The notes under the pieces are model-generated. The model saw nothing but the letters and a program-made list of their open reading frames with translations. It made no database searches and was not told where the DNA came from. Positions 32,602 to 46,228 of a DNA stretch of 64,000 nucleotides are shown here, piece after piece. The stretch is taken from the NCBI GenBank assembly GCA_020055645.1, contig CM034549.1:6758001-6822000 (forward strand), written 5' to 3'. The stretch comes from Tomocerus qinae (Eukaryota > Arthropoda > Collembola > Entomobryomorpha > Tomoceridae). Made by a program: the position numbers and the translations under genes. Every line of letters starts with the position of its first letter. Positions within the stretch are counted from its first letter, which is position 1.

Positions 32602-33747
32602 TTATGGCGAGTAAATTAAGTTATTTTTACGGAAAATCGATTGCATGAGTTCAGTGTCTTCTTCTAACCCTTCCGGGATATCCCCATCAAGCGATTTGGG
32701 TAGACGATCTTTACCAAAAATATTGTGGATGGCGGTCGGACCTTCGTAGTGGACGTGGATTCGGTTCCGCATTTTACGTTTAAGGAGATACTTGAACCCA
32801 GTGTAAGTTGTAACGACGACCAAAGGAGTACTTATTGCATGAATTGCTTTCACTTTTATTGCTCCCTGTTAAGAAAAAATTAAATTATTAGAATAAGTCA
32901 CAAAGTCACCACTGGCATTTTTTGAAAACAAATTAAACAATAATGTAAACTTTGCAATTTATTTGTTTTTATTTACCTGAGAAATGCCGATGAGGAATTT
33001 TATATTCTTCATTGTAAATTTGGTGATGGCCTCTGCTGCTTTAGCTATGCTAACTCCTGTGATATCCAACAGCAAAACTAGACCATTTTCTTGATTCTCG
33101 ACTATTGTTTGTGACTCTTCTATTAGCTCGACAAGGGATTTCATTATTGTCTCAAGCGTTATATCTCCAATATTCCATTTATCTATGCAAGAAACAAAGG
33201 TTCATTAATAAAAAACTGTATTCAGAACAAAGCCTGAAAATAAAAATGATTTTATAAAATGATTTTAACATACCTGCATTTGCCAATATCATCGTCCGTC
33301 CTAGTTCATCCTTTTCTTTCAGAACGGTTAATATTTTGTTGCTATACACTGGGATGCATTTACTGAAAGGTATATTTAAAATATCCGCGTGTTTTTCCTT
33401 CCAGCCATCAGTACTTTTGTACAGTTTCATTGCATCAGGGATTTTGAATGACTTCGTCCGTAAAAATCGCATCAGGTAGGCATCGTCGTGAGATACATTT
33501 AACCCTGGTACAGCTGTAAATATAATTCAATAATTATTAGTTCCACAATATTCTATTTGTAAATCTTGAGAGTGAAAATTAATCTAATATTCTAATTTAA
33601 AAAAGGAAAATACTGACCATTCAGAGCTTTCTTAAATTCCCTGAGGCATTCTTCCTCTTCCGTCTTTGTCAACGGCTCTACTTTTTTAGGCTCTTCTACA
33701 GGTGAGTTGTAACTGTAATTAGCCCAGGATTTTAGTATGGAAACCAT
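32602..33747 (-). CDS. CRAL-TRIO (Sec14-like) lipid-transfer protein D
   Basis: Four exons, 33747..33618, 33513..33274, 33182..32977 and 32865..32602, encode 279 residues. An acidic N-terminus (PVEEPKKVEPLTKTEEEE) precedes the helical region with YLMRFLRTKSFKIPDA. The Sec14 core shows LKEKDELGRTMILANA and ENGLVLLLDITGVSIAKAA; the C-terminal lobe has GAIKVKAIHAISTPLVV and LPKSLDGDIPEG. Its third exon is 206 nt in phase 1, the same as exon 4 of genes E and G, so D keeps an intron that A and C lack. This links the two structural groups of the family. Ligand unknown. Confidence 0.93.
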
Positions 33748-36700
33748 TTTGTTAACGTGAAATAAGTTCCAATATCAAAGGATTGTTTTCTGGTTTTAAC
33801 TGAAACGGTAACTAAACAATTTTCACTTATTTTAATAATTAACACTGTATTAATTGAACTTTGTCAGTGAATTGACATTTTCAAGTTTCAAAACTAGGAG
33901 TGTCAAGGTATTTTAATTCGAAAGAGATAATGATGGTCAGAGGTTTATGATTTTAGCAACGCTGACGCTCCTTTGTCTCAAACAGAAATGGCCGTAACCG
34001 TTCGGTTGGCATTTATATTTATGGCTGGATTGCATAATGCGTCATCAGAGCCAGATAAGGGGAGGTACGAAATAGAAGAAGTCTTATCTTTTGTTCATAT
34101 TACTTATATCACCCTTTTCATATGCTTTTCATTGTGTAGGACGAGACCTGTTGCTGCTCTATGTACACATGGACATCAAAATGATGATACCTAACTATCC
34201 TACCCGTCGTCGTCTGTCTCACGATGGGGTTTCGAATACAGAAGAGATAAGGAACAATAAGGGTTATCGTGTTGGACACACGTAAGTACTATAATAGGTT
34301 ATGTCTGCTATAATTATTCAAAAGATGTTCTTAAAAGATACATGCAATGAACATGTGCCGTGGCCTTGTAAGTAATTCTGTCCAGCCAGGTACCATTCTT
34401 ATGCACATATTTACTATCTGATTATTATAATCCCTAAACAGGATAAGGTAAATTATATTTTAATAATATTAAGTAATAGTAGGCAAAAACAAAAGTATAA
34501 CAACACACGAAATGGGTTGAAATAATATTGGCTATATTTTTAAGGGTTATCTTAATATGTTATTCGGGAACGGCTTTTTTATTTGCATATTGTTGAAAGG
34601 AAAATAATTATTTAATAGAGGATTATGAATAATAGTACTATAATATTGAGAATTTTATATTATCCCCTTGCTAAAAATTAGGTATTGTTTACTGGAATCA
34701 TAGGAATGTAATTATTTTAAATCCCTTCAGCAAAAAAGATACATTTTTAAACATAATATTTTCCTTTTGTGCAATTTTATCATTAAATATGTACAATTTT
34801 AAGCCTAACAGTAAAAAGTAAAATCTAATTGCAGGGACAATAAAAGGAATTTGCACAAGAGTAGGTACATAATATTTGTAGGAAATTATTCTACAATGTA
34901 TAAATGCGAGCAATAAAAATGGGTTTTACTCTTATTGAGTTCTACTAGTGAACCTGTAAGGTATGGCTATGACATCAGTGAAGACATTAAATTAATGCAT
35001 AAAAGTGTAAAAAACACAACTACGTAGTGTAAGGTGTATAAAATTTCTTTTGTGGGATCAAAGAGTGTTGGGAATGCGACATACTAAAATGTAGGTACAG
35101 AAACTTCACTCACGTGTGTGTATTTTATTATACGTAGCCTGTGCAATGTACAACTTGAAGTAGGGAAATTGTGTAATGCCCCATGTACGTATATGATTGT
35201 GAATATAGTAACTGGAATAAGTCAAACTGGTTTTCTTGATCTTGATCTTGACTTGGGATTTCCATACTCACGTTGAATGGCACGGCACATTATGCATTTA
35301 TAGGATATATAATCACTAAATAATATCCTTATACCTGAATCCAACCCATCACTATATCTTTGTTATGCAGACATACTTTGAGATGCATTTTCTGTTTTTT
35401 CCAATGCAAATTAAATTAAGGATCTCTTGATCACTCTCACCCTCAAGTAAATAAATGAATATTATCTCCACAAATATTTAATTCAAAACAGATGCAAGAA
35501 AAAGTGGAGCATTCATTTAACTCTATCACAAATCAACACTTAGCCAGTACCAGCTAACAATGAAGTCAACATGGGAAATTGATATGCAAAGTTGTAAGGA
35601 CAGTATCTATATTTAATTCTTTCTACACGGCAGTAAATACTTTTATCTTTGAACAAATAGCAAAAAATTAATTACACATATTCAAAAGCTTCTACATTTC
35701 CATATTAGATTTGCAATACATATCTTTGTTTACAAATACTATTCCTCATTTTGTGAATGAGAAACAAAGACACCTTTTTAGCGTCAACAATACTTATCGT
35801 ATCTAGAAAATCTTACTTTCAATGAATATTCAAAAGGTAATTACATACTATTTTCTACCAGCTTTAATGCAAAAACTGTAGCTAAATTCTCAAAGATTAT
35901 CTATCAAGACGCTACAATTAGCATTTAATTTAATGCAAGACATATTAGTGGCTATTAATCTTTTATATGACCACTTTAATTAATAATGCTGGAAACCAAT
36001 AATCTTACTATTTAAAATATCAAGACTTTCGCAAATAACACAATACAGAAATTTTTATTTTCAAAAAAAACATTCTAATTGTCTCTAATAGTTTAATGAA
36101 ATAGTGATAGTGTTCGGGAGGCGGGGACAACATGATAGAAGATTCTAAATCTATTATTATTAATGGAATATGAATGGACATTCATTGTTCATTTGGGACC
36201 ATCATAAGCTTATTGACCGAATTTTTGGCAAATCATAAACTTGCTGGCCAAGCAAATTATAATTTACCAAACCATCAAGTTATAGCTTTACCGAAAAACT
36301 ACTTTAAAATCTAATAGCACCAAACAAGGTCGAAAATCTCGTTTTATCAATTGCTTACTTGGGCCAATGTACACATTTACATTTGCATCAAGAATCAAAA
36401 TAGTAGTAAAATGTTTATTTTGTAATTTTATTATTAAAACGTGTGCTTTTTTCATTAAATTCTTTTTCTTATTTTTGTTCTCACGATACAGTGATTTAAC
36501 ATTGCCTATAATATATATTATTACTGCAGTAGATCATTACACTTGCTTATTTCACCCACTCTCCTATAAAAACATAGCATTCTACAAAATTGTAATACAT
36601 GTATCTGAATTTGTGTAGGATGATGAACTCTGAACCTGAGCCAGGAGACCATTTTACAAAGCTAAGTTTACAAACTATTTGGCGAAAGTCGATAAAATGT

Positions 36701-38236
36701 ACACTTTCCTTTGTATCCACATAATATTGCATGATCGCATGGAAAACGAAGACTGACTCCTCTAACTCACTTGATATTGACCTTGCAAAGTTGAAGTCAG
36801 CTTATGGCATTACTTTTTACACGGAGAAATGAGTATCTCCTCTGCTGATCTTTCCTTGCCAAGTTATGTTTTTGCAATGTTTTTGCTGCATCATTGCTTC
36901 AAAGAGAGATATCTAGGATATTCGAACCAACCCACGTAACAACTAATACGAATATCCACTAATATTTACGTTTCATCTTTGTCTCTTGAAGACGTGCGTC
37001 AGAAGATCTTGATTGCGTCTTCCAAGAACGTGTTCATCTTGTATATCTTTTATTTAAGATTATAGATATAAATATATTTTACCACAAAAAATGTAACAGT
37101 ATATACTTAAAGAATGTATTTAAAGTGTATCCTCTACGGTATCGTTTGTATTGAAACACGCCAGTACGTATTAACTTAAATTATACATTTTAAAATGTCA
37201 AAATCAGCTGACAAAAATTTTTAATTGGAGTTCAATGACAAGTAATTTATCAAAAGTCATACAGAATCATTTTGGAGTCAATTTATTGATGTAACAAGAT
37301 CAAATACTTTGTATGCCTATATCTTAGATGATATATTTTTATTAGAGTCTACAGGTTGAATTCTGTCAGAAATTGGTTTCGTATTAAACCTACTTAGTTT
37401 TGGTTTTGATTCTGAGTGTAATACATAGTATTCTAGATTTGTTGCATGTGCATCAAATAATTGCAGTTCAAATGCGAAACATATCCTTATGGTATGTATT
37501 TTCTACATAAAAGTTGTCGGTGTAGGAAAACGTAAATTAAAATCCAGTTTGAATATCTTGGTAAAACACTTGACGTCATTTTCACCACCTCTATGCAAAA
37601 TGAGAAAAACAATATTAATGACTAATGACCTACACGCAGATATCTGAACCTTAATTGCTTAACAAGTACATGTCTTTCTACAAATCTCTACACATTTATT
37701 TGCATGAGCACAATTAGTAAATGTTTGTTCATGTTGGTGAAGTTCATTCATGTAAAATCCAAATGTAAAAATATTTTCCCAGAAAATCGTAAAAGAAAAT
37801 CTGTTTGGACACTAAAGAGTTTTCTTTCGTTCATAGACTCCGACTTCAAAAATAATTCTTTTGGTATTCTTCGCATTGATCGTCACAATTCCAAGAGACA
37901 AAATACATCTGCATTTTAATGTGGTATAATCTATAATGTAAATGTATGGAAATTTAATTATTCCACCTCTATATCAGTTTTGTGTGCTTGGCTCAAACAG
38001 GAAAATATAATTTTATTTTTGAATGAGTGAGTGATCACAAAAAGCCACAAAAATAGCTAAAAACTCTTTTTTCATTAATAACATTAAATCAGTGTCTATT
38101 TATAACTGGGCTATCCCATTCCCATGCATTGTTGTATCAGTCTTTCTTTTGATGTTTGATTTATAGTCGTCACCGCGTTTGAATTTGCATTTAGTATTAC
38201 GTCTTTGCAGGAATGGCAGGAAAGTGAAGAAATCAA
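33748..38236. other. Gene-poor AT-rich region
   Basis: No confident gene. A short open stretch at 33973-34194 starts with a signal-like MAVTVRLAFIFMAGLHNASS and might be an exon, but the nearby splice sites do not give a continuing frame. The rest (34.3-38.2 kb) shows no domain, array or transposon terminus to my reading. Confidence 0.4.
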
Positions 38237-38612
38237 GGATTCTTAATTTAAAGCTCACCTGATCAAAGACTCAACAGTCACCTTCACAATTATGTAAAAT
38301 GCATACTGCCCAGTATTTTTAAACAAAACCTGTTGGTGACATCAAAAAAATGCTTACTCTATCGTGCACTAGTGAGACCTTTGCATAGTTTTTACCATTT
38401 TTTGCCTGATTCTGCATAAGAAGTTGTACAAGTTCAACTTAATTTTTTCTCCATGCCAGATCATTGATCACAGTACTCGTTTAGAACCAGACGGACGAGG
38501 AAAATTTGGGAAAAAGATTTTTTGTGAATCTATTCATTCCCTGCAGACAGGAAAAAGTGATGCAAATTATTAAGTAGAACTAATTGAATGGAGATTGTAC
38601 ATAAAAGGCTTA
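38237..38612. repeat. 376-bp direct repeat, copy 1
   Basis: Appears identical to 38769-39144 over 376 bp, starting GGATTCTTAATTTAAAGCTC and ending ATAAAAGGCTTA. The offset is 532 bp. There are no LTR-like TG...CA ends and no target duplication, so a recent local duplication is more likely than a retroelement. Confidence 0.9.
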
Positions 38613-38768
38613 AGGCCACTTTAGACTCATTCTATTTCTATCGTTGTCATATCATATTATTAACAGTTTCGAGTGGTATTCCCAGCAACACTTTACACTA
38701 TTTTTTAGGTTGTCCTATTTGCATTGCATTTCTATCGTCTTCGTGTATCATTCATGCGTCAAATCAAA

Positions 38769-39144
38769 GGATTCTTAATTTAAAGCTCACCTGATCAAAG
38801 ACTCAACAGTCACCTTCACAATTATGTAAAATGCATACTGCCCAGTATTTTTAAACAAAACCTGTTGGTGACATCAAAAAAATGCTTACTCTATCGTGCA
38901 CTAGTGAGACCTTTGCATAGTTTTTACCATTTTTTGCCTGATTCTGCATAAGAAGTTGTACAAGTTCAACTTAATTTTTTCTCCATGCCAGATCATTGAT
39001 CACAGTACTCGTTTAGAACCAGACGGACGAGGAAAATTTGGGAAAAAGATTTTTTGTGAATCTATTCATTCCCTGCAGACAGGAAAAAGTGATGCAAATT
39101 ATTAAGTAGAACTAATTGAATGGAGATTGTACATAAAAGGCTTA
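38769..39144. repeat. 376-bp direct repeat, copy 2
   Basis: Second copy, same orientation, separated from copy 1 by a 156-bp unique spacer. The lack of visible differences points to a very recent event or an assembly artefact. No coding content. Confidence 0.9.
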
Positions 39145-42100
39145 TACACATTACATTCTGGCCATTGTAATTATTATTAACTACCATTCATAAAAATACA
39201 ATGTATAGAATTGAGGGTTTGACTGCGGTACTACTAATAAAACATAAATTCCAATTAGATAGACCTATAACCTGACCACTTAACCTTAAAACTTTACATA
39301 ACTCTTACGAACTCTTTAAACTTTGTACTAAAGATAAAATTCCTAATAATTATCAATGATTATGCCAACAGCTGCTGGATGGTTTTGATCCTTAAAGCTT
39401 TTTTGCTGTGAGGCAGTATAAAATTTTCAGATATATTTTTAATGCAGATGGATGTAAGATGGATATTTAACTCAGCAGCACTAAAATAATTGGAAAGCAA
39501 TCCACAAAAGTTGAAAGTATGCTTATAATATCTGTTCACTCCACGTGATGATATTATGACATGGATTACTTCAATATTAGAGTGTCACATAGCTATATTA
39601 TAGGCAATTCTCTTTGATTTCTGGGTCCAAACTCCAAAGCCACGCATAGTTAATTGGTGCCTAAGTAGCAATGATAATATAAATAAGTATTGAGAAAGGT
39701 AATTTGCGGGGTGTAAATATCATGACGATTTACATCATGTGAATGTTAAGAGTAAAATTAATTAATCAGGATTTTTTGACACTGAGGTGAAAATTATGAT
39801 AAGGATATTAAAGTGCGTACTAGGCGTAAACTATTGACTAATACTGATATACCAAGTTAAAAATAGTTATTATGAATTGAGTAAACAGACCGCAAAGTAA
39901 GTACATCAAGCGTATTGTGAATATTGACAAAGTAAATGTGTTTGAGTGGGGTAGAACAATAATACTTGTTTAAATACACAACAGTAGCTATGTAGCTTGA
40001 TAATCTGATAATGATTGACACTACAATTAAGGCTTGTGTAAGTATAGGTTAACAGTAAATACTAATTCAATCCATATTGGTTTGTCACACATTCCATCAG
40101 GAAGTGCCCTGTAAAAATCAAGGCTTTCATAATTATCATTAAGTTTTATTTATTTTAAATTTTCATGATAATGATTCCAGAGTAAAATCCACAGAACAGA
40201 TGAAATCTTCAGTTTAAGCCATGAAGAATGCATAATTATTGTATTCCCAGAGAGGAAATAAATTGTTTTTATGGTCATCTTGCTATTATCTAAAGGGCAG
40301 CAGTTTTGTATGAGTATATGGTCTCCTCATAGGGAAAAGCATTTATTTTGTAACCATTTAATACTGAGCTCTATGGAAAATTTCCGAGTTTCGTGTGACA
40401 ACTTAAAGGAATATTAGACAGCATTGTTGGCATTCAGCCCTTAGTCCTACAAAAGGTATTATTATTAGGGTTATATAACATTTCTTATACAATAAAATTG
40501 CACGACAGCTTGTTTCACATTGTGCACGTGTTAATAATATGCTTTGTACTTCTTCAAGTTATTTACCTGTGTACTCGTTGCAAAAAAGTGACAAGTAGTA
40601 GATAGACAAGACCTCACGAGAGTTTAATCACGAGAAATACCATTTACCGGGCTAAATTAAGCAGTTGTTTACTTTCCATTTCACAAAAACAAAAGTGAAT
40701 CAAGGGATTTACTTGATTATTAAAGTTTATAAAAACAAGAACAAAAAATATGATTGTAGATCATATTATTATTATATCATAAGCAATTGTATACTATAGA
40801 GATATAGCATTGTCTTCGCACCTCATTGTTAGGAATAATATGAAAATATTTTTTTGTGCATTTCAGAAACTTAATCAAGTGCATATTATATAAATATAGT
40901 TATATGCACTATTATTTTGTACTATCTGGGAAAATAACATGTTTACTTCAATTTAGGATTCTGCCAGAACAATATAACATGTTACATAAGGTACATTGTT
41001 TACTCTTTCCGTCTTTCCTTTTTCAGTGAAAAAGTAAATAAACAACCGTTTGCATTTTTTGCATTGCAAAACACAATCGAAAATTCCAGATCTAAAACTT
41101 TCCATTGAATATTTTGAGTATACCCAGTTGAAGTTGCGAAACTTGACACACACGCCAGAATATTGTGAGGAAATTATAAGACAATTATCACGTGCATAAC
41201 AAGGACCATAATGAACTAAATGGAAAATAACAAAAATACCTTAGTGCAAGTACCATTATATAATTATCTTGGTTTTTTATGTAGTTTTTATATAGAGAGA
41301 ATCGTTTAAGGTAAAATTATATAGCATTGTGCACTATGCAAGCAACTTTAGACGCAGTACTGTCATTCTTAATGAGACAGATTCGTGTGCGATGATATAA
41401 CACACAATAGAGGTTAAAATAGATCTCGGGATTTTTGGTAAATGCCTTGGGAAGGTCAGTATCTTCTGCTCTTCATTATTTAATTAAAGCCAGAATGTCT
41501 ATACGGATATTAATTGTTGCAGCGAATGAAGGGCCGAAGCACTTTGTATCTTTATATTATAATCATTATATAAACACAATCTTTTCCTTGACCTCTGGTG
41601 TATATGTAATTGGGACGCAGATATTGACATAGGATGAGGAGTCAATCCCTTTTGTCTTCATTGTCACTTTGTCACACCCAGGAAATAGAAAGGTGTATTT
41701 TTGTACTCATATTAAAGCGAAGAACATTAATTAAGATGAAAGAATTCGTGGATTTCCCTGAATTGAACTATATGCCTATAGCTGAATATATGATAAGAAG
41801 ATAAAAGTGATAAGACATGCACTTAATAGTTATGCATTAATGCAATACATAAATGATCGTGTCTTCATTATTATGAGAATTCAGTTAGACGTAGATAAAC
41901 ATAATATTTAAGACTTATGGGATAACATAGAGTTGAGTATTATTAAATGTCTGCATTGCTATCTACTGGTGTTAAAGCCAACAACGTTTTCATGGAATAT
42001 ATATTTCAAATGGACAATCGTTAATAGATGTGGTGAGATGTTGTTTTTGCACATATTACACTAAAATTGCTATCTTCGTTCTCACATGCAAACTTGTTTG

Positions 42101-42267
42101 GCGTAAAAGTATATTATTACTAGTCTCATCCTTATCCAACTCAAGTAGCATCATCAATCAGTGAGACTGAGACAGTTTTCCATTCCATCAGTCAGTGTAC
42201 TACGTATTATGGTAAACATGAATTGCTCACATCGGATATAGGTATGTATATGTCTTTGCAGTATCGA
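39145..42267. other. Gene-poor AT-rich region
   Basis: No exon, RNA gene or mobile element recognised. Open stretches stay near 65 codons, as expected by chance. Confidence 0.4.
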
Positions 42268-42408
42268 ATTTAGACCAATTTTGGCCAATTTAAGCGAACT
42301 TAGGCAAACTTAGCCTAATTTAGACTAACTTAAACCAATTTAGACTAACTTAAACCAATTTAGACTAACTTAAACCAATTTAGACAAACTTAAACCAATT
42401 TAGACGAA
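42268..42408. repeat. 21-bp minisatellite
   Basis: About six copies of a 21-bp unit built on ACTTAAACCAATTTAGACTA. The middle copies are almost perfect and those at the left edge degenerate. Confidence 0.85.
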
Positions 42409-42639
42409 CAGCTGAACTGAGCCTAATTCGTTTTTATGGTGTCTACTTCGTCTCATTTCGGTCTTCAAATGTTCTTCATTTCTTTTTTTAAATGCTAACC
42501 GTACCTACAGCTTAGTGGAGTTAATTTTTTCACTTGTTAGGTAGACGTTATACTTACCTCATTGAGATTTTGGCAAACTATTTATCGCAATACAATTTTA
42601 CCTTGTTAAAAGTAACATCGAATTATGCAATGTTACAAC

Positions 42640-43403
42640 CAAGGTATCGAAAAACCCGGGTTTTTTAGGAAAAAACCCTCGACCCCGGGTTTTTTGGGTT
42701 TTTTAGGGTTTTTTGGGTTTTTTGGGTTTAAGGGTTTTTTATATAACTATAGGTATAAATACAAGCCTATACTATACCATATATGAAAACTACAGCTGAC
42801 AACAACAACAATCGTGTCAATTACTATTACTTATGTCAATGAAAAGAAAAATTAAAGCATAAAAATTTTATTATGCTGTAACGTAGCAAATGCAGTATTT
42901 TTGTGAACAGCTATATTATTATTACTGTTTGATAACAACTAGTGAAATATTAAGCATTATAATATTTTACTGATTATATTGCCTTTATGAAATTAATTTG
43001 AAGCTGTAATTGCAAAGCATTACAGTAATGAATATGTTAGTGATAAAATGAAATTGAGCATATGTGTACAACAATATTATAAACATAATCTTCTCAATGC
43101 AATGACTAAAGTATACATAAAACTAATATTATCATAGTCCTCACATTACGATACATTAATTACGCGTAGGTAGAAGTGTAGAAGCTATATTTGTTTCCAC
43201 CTGATTATGCATTTGTTTACATTTTTGAATAGAAATTAGTATGTATTGCGTATCTAGATGGAGCTGTAGTGCACATTTTTGGATGTTTTGTAAAAAACCC
43301 AAAAAACCCAATAAACCCGGGGTTTTTTAAGTAAAGCGGGGTGGGTTTTTTGCCAAAAAACCCAAAAAACCCCAACCCATAAAAAACCCGACCCACAACC
43401 CTG
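42640..43403. mobile_element. hAT-type non-autonomous element with GGGTTTTTT repeats
   Basis: An 8-bp target duplication GTTACAAC lies at 42632-42639 and 43404-43411. The ends CAAGGTATCG and, inverted, CAGGGTTGTG are hAT-like. Inside each end is a block of about 90-110 bp of GGGTTTTTT units, in inverted orientation at the right end as AAAAAACCC. The 550-bp interior is AT-rich without a transposase. The G-runs could form G-quadruplexes or serve as repeated subterminal binding sites; both are inference. Confidence 0.83.
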
Positions 43404-43411
43404 GTTACAAC

Positions 43412-44531
43412 TGAAAATTCCAATTCGTAGAATAGAAATTGCAGTACTTAACATTAATACCAATATATTCCCTGGTAAGTTAATGAAGTGAATTTAATTA
43501 GGCATTACAATTGTTTGGTTAACAATTTCGATACAAGTCTATGTCTGTGTTATCACCTGACTAATCCATATTGTAAGTATTTATTGTTTTATCGCTTGTT
43601 TATTTATTCAAATGATTACGGAACCCATCTTGATATTGTATGTTATTCATACTACACAGGAAGTACATACTGATGTAAATTATTATCTTATTGTGTATTT
43701 ATATAATTACACCATTGAAATTTTTAGTATAATATAGTTAAGTCTTTCAGTAGAATTTCATAAGGCTTTTGGTTTAATTTCGAAAGATGCTCAAGCCAGA
43801 GTGTTGTTGTTTTATCTTTACTCTACATAAACATAAAGTGGGGCATGCGCATAGGATTCTTTCATTATTCTTGAATAAATGTTTGTATATATGTCCGTAA
43901 TATTTTGTAATTAATGAGTAAGGGTAATATTTTGTAATTAATGAGCAAGGACTAGACTATCACTACTGAGTCTAATCAACGGTCCATGAAATTCGTGCCA
44001 ATGCGCAGTAGCTAGAAATTTACTGATTCCAACATTTTCTAGCACACTTTATGTGCTAGGATTCAACTAGTATATACATACTTACGTACATGCGACATTG
44101 GTATAGACAGCTTTATTTATTGTGATTCGACTGGCCATCAGCCATCAATGCTGCTATTGAAATTCGAAACATTTAACGAGTCAAAATTTTGGTTGAATTT
44201 TAAAATATGCTAATGCTAACCCAAGAGTTAGTTAATTTTTTATGTGATATGCATTGTAAAAATACTTGCGCATTTTACAGCATTGTACATGTTTGCTCTC
44301 CCTACCACACATTGATACAGGTAAATATAGGTAGGTAGGTTTTATTGTTTTATTAAAACTGGTTATAATATGGATATTTAAATGCAGCTTAATCAGAAAT
44401 TTCGAAGCAGGATAACTTTTATATGCAGCATTATGAAGTGCGAAAATTTTATTGTCGTTTTTTCGTTTTTAGGCCAATTTGTTTTCATTTTCTCAGATTT
44501 CGATTAGTCAGAATTTAACTAATTTCTGAAT
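43412..44531. other. Intergenic, nothing recognised
   Basis: Spacer between the hAT-type element and the last exon of CRAL-TRIO gene E. No exon or array. A short doubled motif (TAATATTTTGTAATTAATGAG) is present near 43900-43945. Confidence 0.4.
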
Positions 44532-46228
44532 TTATGTGTAGCCATAATTTTGTTGATAACCTAAATAAACAGACAAATACTGTTATATTTTATGATTTCG
44601 TCATTAGGGCGTATTTAAGATTATTTTTATGCTTTCTGCAAATCTGCATTTCTGTTGTAGGTCGAGATGCAAATTTGGCAATAATACATACCTCGGTAGT
44701 ACTTTTCCTTTTTGAAAATTGAATTTAGAAGATCTATATCTTCGGAATCTTCATTGGATAAACTTCCTCCTAAACTGGTTGGCAGAATATCTGGACTGAT
44801 GTGTCCATGAAGAAATTCGGGACCAGATGTGCTCAAAATAAGCTGCAATTTTAATAGATAATTTGTGAGATGAAGTTTTTAAAACGAGTTACATTCCATT
44901 TGAACACGAATTGATATTTCTTACCCGTTCTTTTAATTTGTCTTTAAGAAAGAGTCTGAACAAGTTATACAGGCAATTGAAAGTACTCGTTAGATTAATT
45001 CCATAGAGAGCTTTAATTTTCACCGGGAAACTTCCCTGTACAAAGAAATATTAAATATTTTTAAGAAATACTATTTGAATATTAGTAGAAAATCTAATTA
45101 TTAAAAAGTTCAGAACAGGTACCTGAAAAAACTTGACAAATTGCCGTATCTGTTTTATGGAAAATTGTGCAACAATTTTTGTGGCTTGAACAAGAGTCAA
45201 ATCTGCATGATCTACAATGATCTTCATACCGTTTTTTTGTGTCTCTTCTGAAAACGACATTTCTTCTACTATATAATAAAGTGCCATCATAAATTCATCT
45301 ATAGTCCATTCATTGGTCGAATACAGGCCTGAAAATCAAAAATTTAATGGTTTATTTAAACTATTTAAATCAAAAAAGAATCCAATGTTTACATAAAGTA
45401 ACAGTACAACGAAATGAATACTTAAATAAAAGATGTAAAATCTATTGTCTTACTTGCTCTCATGTAAAGTATTTGAACTCCTTGATCTCTGTTTTTCAAA
45501 ACAGTGACACATTTCTTATCGTAGATATTCCTGTAAGTGCTAAAAGGAACGGGCGACATGTGGTCGTACTCCAGTTTTATTTCAAACATTCGTTGCAGCT
45601 ATAAATTAAAATAAAACTTTTGAATTTTGTTTCGATCAGTTTGTACTTTGTACCGATGAATGAATATTTTATACCACTTTGGCAGACTCTTCTACATCGT
45701 TGTCTTTTGCTCTCAAGAAGCGAATGAGGAATTCGTCATGGACTGGACTTTTCAAATTCAACATTCCTGTAATATTTAGATAAAAAACAATCAATTACGC
45801 AAAATTCTAATTTAAAAGTTGTTGTATTTGAATTTAATCCAATTTAAATTATTCTTAAAATTAATATCTGTTTAAATTCTTATTTAAACTAATTTCTTTT
45901 TAAATTCTTATTCAAATTAATATTTATTCAAAAGCGATATTATTATATTATCTATTCTAATTCTGGGCTGAATATTCATAAAGATTTTAGCATACAAATT
46001 CAGGTATAAAATGACTGATTACTTTTTAAAATCCTATTTAAAATATTAAAGAGTTTTAAGCAAAATTAAAATTAATCCTTTGTATTTGAAGATAAAATTA
46101 CTAATACCTTTAATCGACAATTTTAACCCTTCCAACGCTTCTCTTTCGGCGTTACAAATGTTAAGCTGTTTTTCATTATTTTTAATGACAGCGTCCATTT
46201 CCCCCTGGGTGACAGTGAAGGCCGACAT
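44532..46228 (-). CDS. CRAL-TRIO (Sec14-like) lipid-transfer protein E
   Basis: Seven exons, 46228..46108, 45766..45675, 45598..45454, 45328..45123, 45035..44925, 44842..44692 and 44560..44532, encode 284 residues. CRAL-TRIO-N includes EFLIRFLRAKDNDVEESAK. The core has LKNRDQGVQILYMRA and NGMKIIVDHADLTLVQATK; the C-lobe has GSFPVKIKALYGIN and ILPTSLGGSLSNED. The last exon is only 29 nt and encodes the tail GYQQNYGYT. It was found by matching phase and by comparison with gene F. Compared with A-D, the N-terminal lobe is split by an additional intron and the C-lobe by two. Expected to carry a hydrophobic ligand in the cytosol. Confidence 0.9.

Noticed and set aside
33973..34285. Signal-peptide-like start and downstream basic segment that could be a secreted peptide gene
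   Set aside because: The plausible donor and acceptor do not preserve the downstream frame, and there is no dibasic-bounded repeat or Cys pattern to support it.
38237..39144. Possible small LTR retroelement (TRIM) from the 376-bp direct repeats
   Set aside because: No TG...CA ends, no target duplication, and no primer-binding or polypurine motif in the spacer.
42640..43403. Internal telomere sequence from the GGGTTTTTT runs
   Set aside because: Runs lie inside an element with an 8-bp target duplication and hAT-like ends, in inverted orientation at the two ends.
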